From an uncultured Saprospiraceae bacterium (GTDB lineage Bacteria > Bacteroidota > Bacteroidia > Chitinophagales > Saprospiraceae), in the NCBI GenBank assembly GCA_905480595.1, contig CAJQQY010000048.1, positions 1 to 43,085 of the forward strand: a DNA stretch of 43,085 nt. The letters run 5' to 3'. Position 1 is the first letter of the stretch. Each line of letters begins with the position of its first letter. The notes below the pieces were generated by a model that was not told the origin of the DNA, searched no databases, and saw only the letters and a program-made list of their open reading frames with translations. Made by a program: the position numbers and the translations under genes. Below, piece by piece: positions 9,463 to 18,102 of the stretch.

Positions 9463-11718
9463 ATGATTAGAGGATTTCTGCCTATCTTAATTTGTTTTAT
9501 CCTTATCACTTTTTCTCTTAATTCATTTGCGACTAAATTCGTAGCAAAAGGAAATGGTAATTGGAGTGACTCTGGTGTTTGGGATAAAGGCACAGTACCT
9601 ACCTTAACCGATACTGTATACATCGATGGATATAATATAACTATTGATGTCAATCTAAAAATAAAATCAATTTATATTTCGAATCTTTCTGATATCAATT
9701 CAACCTCATTAAATATCATTGATACATTAATTGTTATGGATGACTTCGTGGTTAGTTCAGAAAATAAAACAAAAAATATTGATGTAACGGTCAATGAAAA
9801 TGGGTTACTAAGAGTCTATGGGAATATGAATTTCACACGAACAGAAAATAATAATACTGCCAATCGGCTTCAATTTTACATGGATGATAATGCCAAAGCA
9901 TATATTCTCGGAGATTTATCTTACAATTATAAAAATGCTTCTGCTTTAGAATCATCTATCGAAATTTATATTGCAGGAAATTCAATCTTAGATGTTACTG
10001 GTCAAACCTCTTTAAATAATATAAATGGAAAAGGTTTAAACTTCCTTTTAGAAGGTAATTCTCAAGTTATCCTAAGAGATAGTTTAAGTTTATTATTACA
10101 TGGTGGCGAAGAAACTGCTATTACAGCTGACCAAAATTCACATTTTCAATTACTTTCAAGTGCATATCTACTCAATGCTGGAGGTACTAATCATACAAAA
10201 CTTAAGTCGGGTGATACTGGTGGTAAAATGACTATTACTGGAAATGTATATATGGAATCTACTGTAGATAAAATGGCAATTAAGTTAGAAGCTAATGGTA
10301 CTGATGCTGAATTAAATATTATCGGAGATATTATAATGACTTCTACATCTGATGAAAGTAATTTGATACATCTTAGCAACAAGGGTAAGTTAAACTTTGG
10401 AGGAGATATTTTACGTCCTACTAATTTTGGTGCATTGAAAATGGAGACGGAAGGAATGCTAGTGTTTAACGGGACAGAACCTCAGGCTATGCCCATAGGG
10501 AAAATTAGCGGATCGGGAAATGATTCATTGTTTTTTGGAATTGTGTCAATTGAGAATACTTCAAGTTCTACATTCGAATTAACTTCGGATTTAATAATTA
10601 AGGATTCTTTAATTTTATCTTCTGGAAAAATAAAAACTTCAAATAGTTCAATTTTGATTATTGAAGATGGTGCATTCATTAAAGGTGGAGATGCCGATTC
10701 ATATATAGAAGGGCCAATAATAAAAAAAGGTGCAACTATTAATGTCCCTTTTACATTCCCAGTAGGGGATGAAAAAAATTATGCACCAATGACTATCACT
10801 CCGGAAAGTACTTTGAACTCAGCGGAATATAAAGTTCAATATTATTCTGACCCTCCACCATTTGGTGTTATTTACCTAAATAATATAAGTGGATCTGAGT
10901 ATTGGGAAATGACTAAATCTGCTGGGACTCCAGATGCTGATATTACTTTATCATGGTACGATGCAGATGCTCAAGGGATACAAGACCTTAATGACCTTGT
11001 AATGGCTGGACTTCTCGGTGGTGATTGGGTCTCTTATGGAAATGGAGGAACTACAGGTACAACAGGTTCTAATGGCTCTGGAACAATCATCAATAATCTG
11101 GCAAGTGATCCTCCACCATTTGGAGTCATCTACTTTACTTTGGGGTCAACTACTGGTTTAAATGCTTTACCCGTTGAATTGAATTCTTTCCAAGCTATCC
11201 AACAAGATTCACATGCTTTCTTACATTGGGAAACTGCATCTGAAAGAAACACAAGTCACTTCTCCATCGAAAGATCAACTAATGGGGTTGACTTTAAAGA
11301 AATTGGAAGTGTCCAAGGAAGAGGGGATGCTACCTTCGCTCGACAATATTCCTTTAAAGATATCACTCCTGAAAATGGAGTTAATTATTACCGATTAAAA
11401 ATTATTGACCATGATTATACTTTCGAATATTCAAATATCGAGGTAATAATATTTGAGGCTGCACCTGTTATTAAACTTTTCCCTAATCCAGTTGAAAAAA
11501 CAATTCAACTGGAAGGACTGAATTCAAATTTGGATGACGTTCTGTTAGAAATATTTGATCGAAATGGAAAATTAATTTTCTCTAATAAAATTTCCATCAA
11601 TGATGGACGATTACAGATTTCTACCGAAACTGTAAATATCCAAACCCCAGGAACATATTTCCTTAGAGTTATTGGACAGGGACAAAGTCATGTTCTGAAA
11701 TTTATAAAGATTAACTAA
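9463..11718 (+). CDS. Secreted beta-rich protein with T9SS sorting domain
   Basis: A 751-aa exported protein. The signal peptide is residues 1-24 (MIRGFLPILICFILITFSLN...). It opens with a motif common in large Bacteroidota surface proteins (GNGNWSDSGVWDKGTVP...DTVYIDGYNITID). A long repetitive beta-strand region follows, probably a beta-helix or solenoid (residues 50-420). A fibronectin-like module (LPVELNSFQAIQ...HWETASERNTSHFSIERS...YYRLKIID) precedes the type A C-terminal sorting domain (KLFPNPVEKTIQLEG ... GTYFLRVIGQGQ...), which targets the protein through T9SS to the cell surface or medium. No catalytic motif is visible. DPPPFGVIY occurs twice, at about residues 465 and 548. It is transcribed alone and ends at a strong terminator. 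Confidence 0.88.
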   Translation: MIRGFLPILICFILITFSLNSFATKFVAKGNGNWSDSGVWDKGTVPTLTDTVYIDGYNITIDVNLKIKSIYISNLSDINSTSLNIIDTLIVMDDFVVSSENKTKNIDVTVNENGLLRVYGNMNFTRTENNNTANRLQFYMDDNAKAYILGDLSYNYKNASALESSIEIYIAGNSILDVTGQTSLNNINGKGLNFLLEGNSQVILRDSLSLLLHGGEETAITADQNSHFQLLSSAYLLNAGGTNHTKLKSGDTGGKMTITGNVYMESTVDKMAIKLEANGTDAELNIIGDIIMTSTSDESNLIHLSNKGKLNFGGDILRPTNFGALKMETEGMLVFNGTEPQAMPIGKISGSGNDSLFFGIVSIENTSSSTFELTSDLIIKDSLILSSGKIKTSNSSILIIEDGAFIKGGDADSYIEGPIIKKGATINVPFTFPVGDEKNYAPMTITPESTLNSAEYKVQYYSDPPPFGVIYLNNISGSEYWEMTKSAGTPDADITLSWYDADAQGIQDLNDLVMAGLLGGDWVSYGNGGTTGTTGSNGSGTIINNLASDPPPFGVIYFTLGSTTGLNALPVELNSFQAIQQDSHAFLHWETASERNTSHFSIERSTNGVDFKEIGSVQGRGDATFARQYSFKDITPENGVNYYRLKIIDHDYTFEYSNIEVIIFEAAPVIKLFPNPVEKTIQLEGLNSNLDDVLLEIFDRNGKLIFSNKISINDGRLQISTETVNIQTPGTYFLRVIGQGQSHVLKFIKIN

Positions 11719-11753
11719 TCACAAAAGTAGAATAGTATATTATTTCAATAAAT

Positions 11754-11792
11754 AAAAAGCCCAATCAAATGACTATTTGATTGGGCTTTTTT
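11754..11792. terminator. Bidirectional intrinsic terminator
   Basis: The 17-bp stem AAAAAGCCCAATCAAAT / ATTTGATTGGGCTTTTT has a 4-nt loop, an A-tract on one side and a T-tract on the other. It lies between the convergent T9SS protein gene and the Cys-rich gene and probably serves both. Confidence 0.93.
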
Positions 11793-11840
11793 ATTAATGA
11801 AGTTGTTTAATTTCAGTTAGTAATACTTAAAAAAATTTCA

Positions 11841-12725
11841 TTAATTAGAATTGATAGAAGTCATGGAATTTACAGGAACACAAGCCCAATCACTTCCATC
11901 CATTGTAGTATTACAAATATTCAATTTCATTTGAGTCATCATACTCAAGCAGTTATTCAAAACTTTTATACGATTAGTAACATCAGGAGTAATATTTTTG
12001 CAAGCTGTCAACCAGTTCAATTCCATTTCCAAAATATTGGTACATTCATCCATTTTTACAATTGGGGAAATACAATTTTGATTGGAAGACAAATTTGAAT
12101 AAGTTATACTACATGCACAATAATCAAAAGTTCGATTATTAATCATTCTACACCAATTCCTGACTTCAGAACTATTACAAACAGATGCAGCAACATCTTT
12201 TGTCATCCAAGCACAAGCAACGGGAACCGTATTTCCTGACCAATTTTCCATTTTGGTTGATGCAGGACTACAGTTAAAACCATTCCAACAACACCACTCA
12301 TGCATAATTGCACAAGCCACATGAACAGGTGTGTACCAACTGTTATTTAGCATATTTGTATCCACTCCAATACAACATGTAATTGTATTGTTATGAAAAT
12401 TATCAGTTTCATGCTGATTATTACATGGAATAATATTTACCACAGGAACAGAACTTGGTTTCACGATATTAATTAAATCATATGTACGATTTAACCCCTT
12501 ACAAATGACATCACCAATTTGTTGATTTGACATACCATTGCTCAAATAAAATCGGTTAAAGGCAACTCCATCAGAAGTCCGCCATTGAAAATTATTCACT
12601 TTGTTCAGAAACTCTTCGCTACTAATAACTTCTTTAAAAATCTCTACACCTGCATCAACTTTTGCAGCCTGAGCTGTAGAAAAAGAATTCATACGAGATG
12701 ACGTAATGTTAAATTTTAAATTCAT
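11841..12725 (-). CDS. Cys/Asn-rich protein with metzincin-like HExxCxxGxxC motif
   Basis: The protein is 294 aa from the ATG at 12725. An in-frame TTG at 12731 would add only two residues. It has no signal peptide and no membrane segment, yet contains 19 Cys and about 42 Asn. Residues 142-152 read HEWCCWNGFNC, which aligns exactly with the metzincin zinc signature HExxHxxGxxH but with Cys at the second and third histidine positions (C146, C152). The catalytic glutamate E143 is kept. The preceding stretch TPVHVACAIM resembles the active-site helix of such proteases. Further Cys occur singly and in pairs (TCC at 116-118, YCAC). I infer a metalloprotease-derived protein with altered metal site, either a thiolate-ligated site or an inactive binding protein. 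A disulfide-rich exported protein is unlikely without a signal peptide. Convergent with the T9SS gene. Confidence 0.72.
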   Translation of the reverse strand: MNLKFNITSSRMNSFSTAQAAKVDAGVEIFKEVISSEEFLNKVNNFQWRTSDGVAFNRFYLSNGMSNQQIGDVICKGLNRTYDLINIVKPSSVPVVNIIPCNNQHETDNFHNNTITCCIGVDTNMLNNSWYTPVHVACAIMHEWCCWNGFNCSPASTKMENWSGNTVPVACAWMTKDVAASVCNSSEVRNWCRMINNRTFDYCACSITYSNLSSNQNCISPIVKMDECTNILEMELNWLTACKNITPDVTNRIKVLNNCLSMMTQMKLNICNTTMDGSDWACVPVNSMTSINSN

Positions 12726-12766
12726 ACACAAATAGTTTAGTTAATTTAGAACTTAAGAAAAAATAT

Positions 12767-12803
12767 CTTTTCTGTTCTTGACAATAAATCAAGAACAGAA
12801 GAG
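12767..12803 (-). terminator. Hairpin between the 62-aa gene and the Cys-rich gene
   Basis: A 12-bp inverted repeat (TTCTGTTCTTGA / TCAAGAACAGAA, 7-nt loop). Read on the minus strand it is followed within a few bases by a T-rich run (AAAAGATATTTTTT), so it likely terminates the small gene ending at 12877. It could also act as an operator for the next gene. Confidence 0.55.
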
Positions 12804-12876
12804 ACTGAATTAGTAGAAATGTATTATGATTATGAAAAGTGAAGTAAAGTTCGTATCTGAAAAAATTAAATTTATT

Positions 12877-13065
12877 TTATTTAATAATTTTTGCAGTTCT
12901 AAGACCTTGCTCGATGCGTCTAAGTTGTTGAGGTAATTCTCTCAATTGTGAGATAGAAGAATGATGGTATTTTTTAAAAGTGCCATCTGTTCGATTTGCT
13001 TTTTCTGTAGCTGCAGTAAATTTTGAGAGTAATCCCATTAATTTATTAAAATCAGTACTATCCAT
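12877..13065 (-). CDS. Small unknown protein (62 aa)
   Basis: The best start is the ATG at 13065 (MDSTDFNKLMGLLSKF), giving 62 aa. The frame extends upstream to about 13140, but the added residues are hydrophobic and low-complexity and probably untranslated. The protein is charged, basic at the C-terminus (RRIEQGLRTAKIIK) and predicted helical, with no signal peptide. It lies about 150 bp upstream of the Cys-rich gene on the same strand with a hairpin between them. No family is recognised. It could be a small regulator or DNA-binding protein, but I see no motif that decides this. Confidence 0.5.
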   Translation of the reverse strand: MDSTDFNKLMGLLSKFTAATEKANRTDGTFKKYHHSSISQLRELPQQLRRIEQGLRTAKIIK

Positions 13066-13603
13066 ATCAACTATTTTTTTTAAAAGTATTTTGAATACTT
13101 GGTTAAATAAGAATGGACTCTGTGATAGAAAAAAGTCCACAGAAGATATAAAACTAAATTTGTGGATTGTTTTTCAAATCCAATTTTTGTGACATTATAC
13201 TTATTCTAATAGTTAATTGTTGGGTTTTGCTTTGATAGGAGTTGCATCCAGGTTTATCTATTTAGAACAAAAACATTGCCATTTTTTATAATATATAAAC
13301 ATCTGCTAATTAGACTACTCGAAAGGTGAATCCTTAAATTGAAAATGCACACACTCCAAAATGACTCCTCTCCCCTGCTCTCCTTGTCAATATGGCAAGG
13401 AAAATCACGCTTAATTTTTTTGCAAAAAAAAGCAGCACAAAAACTGTGCTGCCCAAGACAATATTTAAAAGGACGATTAAAAACTTTTTTCATTTCATAG
13501 CAAGTCAAAATTAAATTCCACCTGCCTTTCAAATTTACAAATTAACGTCCTCATTTTCCTGCCTTCAAATTGGTATTTTTCATATAAGTAAACTCTTTAA
13601 TTT
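13066..13603. other. 540-bp region without a supported gene
   Basis: It contains the lysC terminator (13425-13452), a 7-bp inverted repeat at 13084-13100 (AAGTATT/AATACTT) just upstream of the small gene, a weak TCCACA/TGTGGA repeat near 13135-13166, and a CCTTG/CAAGG repeat at 13382-13400. A 92-codon open frame on the minus strand is not convincing. Confidence 0.4.
13425..13452 (-). terminator. Intrinsic terminator downstream of lysC
   Basis: GCAGCAC (13432-13438) pairs with GTGCTGC (13446-13452). On the minus strand the stem is followed immediately by seven T. It lies about 150 nt past the lysC stop codon, so the transcript would have a long 3' UTR. Confidence 0.8.
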
Positions 13604-14899
13604 TTATTTTCTTTCCATCTTTGGAACATCCTTCATCACCATTTGAATCGTATGCCGGATGCGTTCTTCCAACATAACGATTTTATGTTTTTTCATCTGC
13701 TCGATAACTGATTTATGATAATGCCTAATCGTAATTAATTCTAAATCCTTTTCGACAACAACATTAAAAGTTTCTTTTAATTCATTAATTAATTTAGTCA
13801 AACGCTCCAAGTCTTTTATCGTTACACAAACCGAAAAACTAATCGCCATATTTTGCATCATATTCACCTTCGTTCGATATTTAGTGAATAACTTAAAAAT
13901 AAAACTTAAATGATGTTCCGCTACAAATGAAAAATCCTTTGTAGAGATTTGGAGCATTACCTGTTCCCTTTCAACCACAACTACTGGTGGGTAAAATGCA
14001 TCCACATCAGCTCCAATAAAAGTTCCCTCCCCTCCTGGATCCACGAACGATTTTACATACATTGGAATACTTTTATTTTGCAACGGTTTGATTGTTTTTG
14101 GATGAATTACTTTTGCCCCATAATAAGTCATCTCAATGGCTTCTTTGTAGGAAAGTCGATCAATCTTTTCTACTTTCTTAAATAAGCGAGGATCGCCCGT
14201 CAAAATACCAGGAACATCTTTCCAAATACTCATGCTCTCAGCATCCAAACAATAGGAGAAAATTGCAGCAGTAAAATCTGACCCTTCTCTTCCTAAAGTA
14301 ATAGTTGCTTTCTCTTCAGAACTTCCAATAAACCCTTGAGTAATGACAAATCCACTTTTCTTTAACAATGCATTTACATTTCTTGAAATATTGCGTTGCG
14401 TTGATTCCCAATTCACATTCCCTTCTCGATAAGTATTATCAGTTTTGATAATTTTCCGAGCGTCCAACCAATGGTTCGTCAATTTTTCTTTAGATAAAAA
14501 AGCTGAAACTATCTTGGTAGAAAGTAACTCACCCAACGACACAATCTGATCGTAAATAAAATCGTATCCTCTGTCACTTTCTTTTTGTAACAATCTATTT
14601 ACGGGAGCAATTATTTTTGAAATTTCTTTTTCTAATTGCGCATTTTCAACAATCAATTCTTTTGAAATAGCAATGTGCTGATTTTGAATCTCTTTCAAAA
14701 TATCCTTTGAATCTTCTTTTTTATCAAAAAAAGCATGCACTACTTTTTCCAAGGCATTAGTTGACTTCCCCATTGCGGAGACAACAATCAATAATTGCTC
14801 TTTTTTATATCCTTTTAAAATATTGGCAACATTTCGAATCGCTTCAGCATCTTTTACAGAAGCTCCACCAAACTTAAAGACTTTGATATTCTTTCTCAT
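13604..14899 (-). CDS. lysC: Monofunctional aspartate kinase
   Basis: A 431-aa enzyme that phosphorylates L-aspartate, the first step to lysine, threonine, methionine and diaminopimelate. The amino-acid-kinase fold has KFGGASV (residues 9-15), VVSAMGK, the SLGELLS motif and the ATP/aspartate-binding TLGREGSDFTA, followed by WKDVPGILTGDPR. The C-terminal third has the length of two ACT domains (EQVMLQISTKDFSFVAEHHLS..., and ...ELITIRHYH), so feedback inhibition is likely. Length is typical of Bacteroidota monofunctional LysC, and no fused homoserine dehydrogenase is present. It is divergent from the subtilisin gene. A clear TATCTTTG box precedes the ATG at 14899. Confidence 0.94.
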   Translation of the reverse strand: MRKNIKVFKFGGASVKDAEAIRNVANILKGYKKEQLLIVVSAMGKSTNALEKVVHAFFDKKEDSKDILKEIQNQHIAISKELIVENAQLEKEISKIIAPVNRLLQKESDRGYDFIYDQIVSLGELLSTKIVSAFLSKEKLTNHWLDARKIIKTDNTYREGNVNWESTQRNISRNVNALLKKSGFVITQGFIGSSEEKATITLGREGSDFTAAIFSYCLDAESMSIWKDVPGILTGDPRLFKKVEKIDRLSYKEAIEMTYYGAKVIHPKTIKPLQNKSIPMYVKSFVDPGGEGTFIGADVDAFYPPVVVVEREQVMLQISTKDFSFVAEHHLSFIFKLFTKYRTKVNMMQNMAISFSVCVTIKDLERLTKLINELKETFNVVVEKDLELITIRHYHKSVIEQMKKHKIVMLEERIRHTIQMVMKDVPKMERK

Positions 14900-14924
14900 T
14901 TTAAATTGTTTGAAATTTAGGCGG

Positions 14925-14959
14925 CAAAGATAGCAGATTTGATTTCCTATAAAAGCAAA
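14925..14959 (-). promoter_or_regulatory. Bacteroidota-type promoter for lysC
   Basis: On the minus strand TTTG (14956-14959), a 23-nt spacer and TATCTTTG (14925-14932) give a match to the Bacteroidota -33/-7 consensus. The start codon is about 25 nt downstream of the -7 box. No attenuator is evident in this short leader. Confidence 0.65.
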
Positions 14960-15074
14960 GTTTTAAAGTTTTTTACGGTCTTCAAAAACACATTTCTGCG
15001 TATTTCTTTTGTCAAAAAAAGAAACATATATTTACTTTCCGTATTTTCACAAAACCGAATTTGAAATAAAACCT

Positions 15075-18050
15075 ATGAACATGACAAACTTAAAGCTTCT
15101 GAAAATTATTACGTTTCTCTTCCTTATTTTTCCATTTACACTTTTTGCCCAACAACTCGATCACAAGTTGGGTGATATCTTAGTTCAATTAAAAACTAAA
15201 AAAGACATCCATTCCCTTGTCGATGAATTTCAATTATTCCAAGGAGAAACTTCTCAAATTGAAATCAAAAAATCAGTTGTTCCAGACATGAACATTTGGT
15301 TACTTCATATTGATTATGTCAATGTAGATGAAATAGTTTTTTTAGAAAACATAAAAAGGCATTCTTCTGTCTTGAATGCTCAGTTCAATCATTTCACCAA
15401 CCTACGTTCTACGATCCCAAACGACCCAGATTTCATTAATCAATGGCAATACCTCAATGATGGAACCAACGGTGCCATTGCAGATGCGGATATAGATGCA
15501 GATCTTGCTTGGGACATTGCAACAGGAGGTGTAACTACCAATGGGGATACAATTGTGATTTGTGTCATTGATGCAGGAATTGATCACGACCATGAAGATT
15601 TAATAGAAAATATTTGGATGAATCATGCAGAGATTCCGGGCAATGGATTAGACGATGATAACAATGGCTTTACAGATGATTATCGAGGATGGAATTCATT
15701 CTCAATGACTGACAATGTTTTTAATAATGACGATCATGGAACTTCCGTAGCAGGAATTATTGGAGCCAAAGGAAATAATAATATAGGAATTGCAGGGGTG
15801 AATTGGAATATCAAAACTATGGTTGTCATCGGTGGTAGCGGCATGGAAGACGAGGTATTGACTTCCTATTCCTATCCACTTAGTCACCGAAAAAAATATA
15901 ATGAAACGAATGGAACAGAAGGAGCCTTTGTTGTAGCTACAAATGCTTCTTGGGGAGTCGATCAAGGCATGGCAAGTGATTATCCATTGTGGTGTGCATT
16001 TTACGATTCATTAGGTCATCATGGAATTTTAAATTGTGGCGCAACGGCGAATGATAATTTCAATGTGGAAATTGAAGGTGATATGCCAACTACTTGTACT
16101 AGTGATTTTTTAATAAGTGTCACCAATACAAATAGTTCAGATCTTAAATTTTCAGATGCTGGGTACGGAGCAACTTCTATCGACTTAGGAGCGCCCGGAG
16201 CATTGACTTGGGCAATTGAACCTGATAATAATTATGGATTATTTGGAGGGACTTCGGCTTCGACACCACATGTCACAGGAGCAATTGGTTTGCTTTATTC
16301 AGCGCCTTGTAGTAACCTTCCAGCATTGGCTTTAAATGATCCTCCAGCAGCAGCCTTACTAGTGAGAAGTTACATTCTAGATGGCGTAGACCCTAATGTT
16401 TCCCTCGATGGTATTACATCTACAGGTGGAAGGCTGAATGTGAATAATAGTATCCAAATGTTGATGGATAGTTGTGGTGCTTGCCCTCCTCCATCTTCGC
16501 TTTCCACTTCCAACACGATTGACATTTCGACAACATTGACTTGGATAGAAAATGACTCTACATTATCTTCAAATATTCGTTATCGAGCATTACCAAATGG
16601 AAATTGGGTAAACTTAACCAATATTGAGAGTCCTTTTTTACTTAGTAATTTAACAGGCTGTTCAGACTATGAAATCCAGGTAGAATCAGTTTGCTCGATG
16701 GAACAAAGTGGATTTATTTATAGTCATTTTTTCTCCACAGAAGGGTGTTGTGTCGCACCTGATGATTTGGTTTTAATTTCTGCAAACAACAATTCAGCTC
16801 AAATAGATTGGTCAGATATTTTTGCAGCGAGTAATGGTTATCATTTGTTTTTAACTTCCTCCGATCCAAATATTCCTCCTGTAAATATAAGTACCAACCT
16901 TAGTGAGTTTTCATTTTTTGGATTAGAAAATTGCACAGAGTATTTGGTAAATGTCAGGACTGATTGTGATACAAGCATTAGTGGTTTTAGCGAATACCTT
17001 ACTTTCCAAACAAGTGGTTGTGGTGCATGTCGAGATTTGCAATATTGTGAAATTGAAAGTGGTGGTGCAAATTTAGAATGGATCGCTAATGTTACTTTTA
17101 ATACCTTGAATAATTCGACTGCTTCGGATGATGGTTATGGTGATTTTACCAGCTTAGCAGATACTGAAATTAATGCCGGAGAAACTTATGAAATCTCAGT
17201 TTCTCCTGGATACTCTGGAAGTAATTTTTTAGAATATTTTAGAGTTTGGATTGACTATAATCAAGATGGAGATTTTGACGATGATGATGAAACGATTTTA
17301 GCACCTGCGGACGATGTGAATGTAACTGTAACTGATAACGTGACTATTCCAAGTAATGCAATTTCAGGTTCGACTCGAATGCGAGTTTTAATGCGATGGG
17401 GAGGATCGAATATTTCAAATCCTCCACCATGTGAAGATATTGATTTTGGAGAAATAGAAGATTACTGTGTCAACATAATAGGTGGCAGCGGAATAGCTTG
17501 TTCGCCTACGAATATGATTGATACGACTTCGGTTAATTTAAATAGTTTGAGTATTGCTTGGGACGCACCTTCTTCTAGTTATGAATCATTTTTAATTGAA
17601 TATAGAAAGGAAGGTACGATGAATTGGAATTCCAATGCGAGTGGAGGGTTGGAAGAATTAATTCCAAATTTGGAAAAATGCAGCTCTTATGAGTTTAGAA
17701 TTCAAACGATTTGTGAGGCAAACACTTTGAGTGATTTTTCTGAAATTTTTATTTTTAATACAAAGTGTGATGTAAGTATTGAAGAACTTTCAAATAAGAT
17801 TTCGAACGTAACGATTTTTCCGAATCCATTTTCTGATCATATTTTTGTTAATTTTAGCTTGAGTGAAAAATCAAGAATTAATTTTAAATTAATTTCTATT
17901 GATGGGCAAGTGATTTCTAAAAATGTCTTAGAAAAAAATACAGGAAACCATTCTTTAGAAATTTCTGATTTGAAAATTTTACCTCAAGGAATTTATTTTT
18001 TAAAAATAAAAACTGATAATAATTTTATAATTAAAAAAATAGTTAAGTAA
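15075..18050 (+). CDS. T9SS-secreted subtilisin-like (S8) serine protease
   Basis: The protein is 991 aa from the ATG at 15075. The frame opens earlier at a TTG, but the signal peptide (LKLLKIITFLFLIFPFTLFAQQ) fixes the start. A short propeptide-like region precedes the peptidase S8 domain, with the catalytic triad D166 (VICVIDAGIDHDH), H221 (DDHGTSVAGI) and S394 (GGTSASTPHVTG). Two fibronectin type III-like modules follow (from ACPPPSSLST and CCVAPDDLVL), then a GEVED domain (VWIDYNQDGDFDDDDE ... DFGEIEDYC), another Fn3 module and a type A sorting domain (IFPNPFSDHIFV...GIYFLKIKTDN). It is a surface or extracellular protease, intact by all motifs. The Kazal-domain lipoprotein gene begins 52 bp downstream, probably in the same transcript. 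Confidence 0.94.
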   Translation: MNMTNLKLLKIITFLFLIFPFTLFAQQLDHKLGDILVQLKTKKDIHSLVDEFQLFQGETSQIEIKKSVVPDMNIWLLHIDYVNVDEIVFLENIKRHSSVLNAQFNHFTNLRSTIPNDPDFINQWQYLNDGTNGAIADADIDADLAWDIATGGVTTNGDTIVICVIDAGIDHDHEDLIENIWMNHAEIPGNGLDDDNNGFTDDYRGWNSFSMTDNVFNNDDHGTSVAGIIGAKGNNNIGIAGVNWNIKTMVVIGGSGMEDEVLTSYSYPLSHRKKYNETNGTEGAFVVATNASWGVDQGMASDYPLWCAFYDSLGHHGILNCGATANDNFNVEIEGDMPTTCTSDFLISVTNTNSSDLKFSDAGYGATSIDLGAPGALTWAIEPDNNYGLFGGTSASTPHVTGAIGLLYSAPCSNLPALALNDPPAAALLVRSYILDGVDPNVSLDGITSTGGRLNVNNSIQMLMDSCGACPPPSSLSTSNTIDISTTLTWIENDSTLSSNIRYRALPNGNWVNLTNIESPFLLSNLTGCSDYEIQVESVCSMEQSGFIYSHFFSTEGCCVAPDDLVLISANNNSAQIDWSDIFAASNGYHLFLTSSDPNIPPVNISTNLSEFSFFGLENCTEYLVNVRTDCDTSISGFSEYLTFQTSGCGACRDLQYCEIESGGANLEWIANVTFNTLNNSTASDDGYGDFTSLADTEINAGETYEISVSPGYSGSNFLEYFRVWIDYNQDGDFDDDDETILAPADDVNVTVTDNVTIPSNAISGSTRMRVLMRWGGSNISNPPPCEDIDFGEIEDYCVNIIGGSGIACSPTNMIDTTSVNLNSLSIAWDAPSSSYESFLIEYRKEGTMNWNSNASGGLEELIPNLEKCSSYEFRIQTICEANTLSDFSEIFIFNTKCDVSIEELSNKISNVTIFPNPFSDHIFVNFSLSEKSRINFKLISIDGQVISKNVLEKNTGNHSLEISDLKILPQGIYFLKIKTDNNFIIKKIVK

Positions 18051-18102
18051 TTGGTCTTTGCTGAAATAAAATTTTACAAACTTTTTTCTAAAAAACGACA
18101 TC

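Noticed and set aside
11841-12725. Diversity-generating retroelement target or hypermutated gene explaining the Cys/Asn excess
   Set aside because: No reverse transcriptase, template repeat or adenine-clustered variable region is visible. The bias is spread over the whole protein.
13254-13532. 92-codon minus-strand open frame between the small gene and lysC
   Set aside because: It contains the lysC terminator hairpin, has an implausible composition and no start context. Treated as non-coding.
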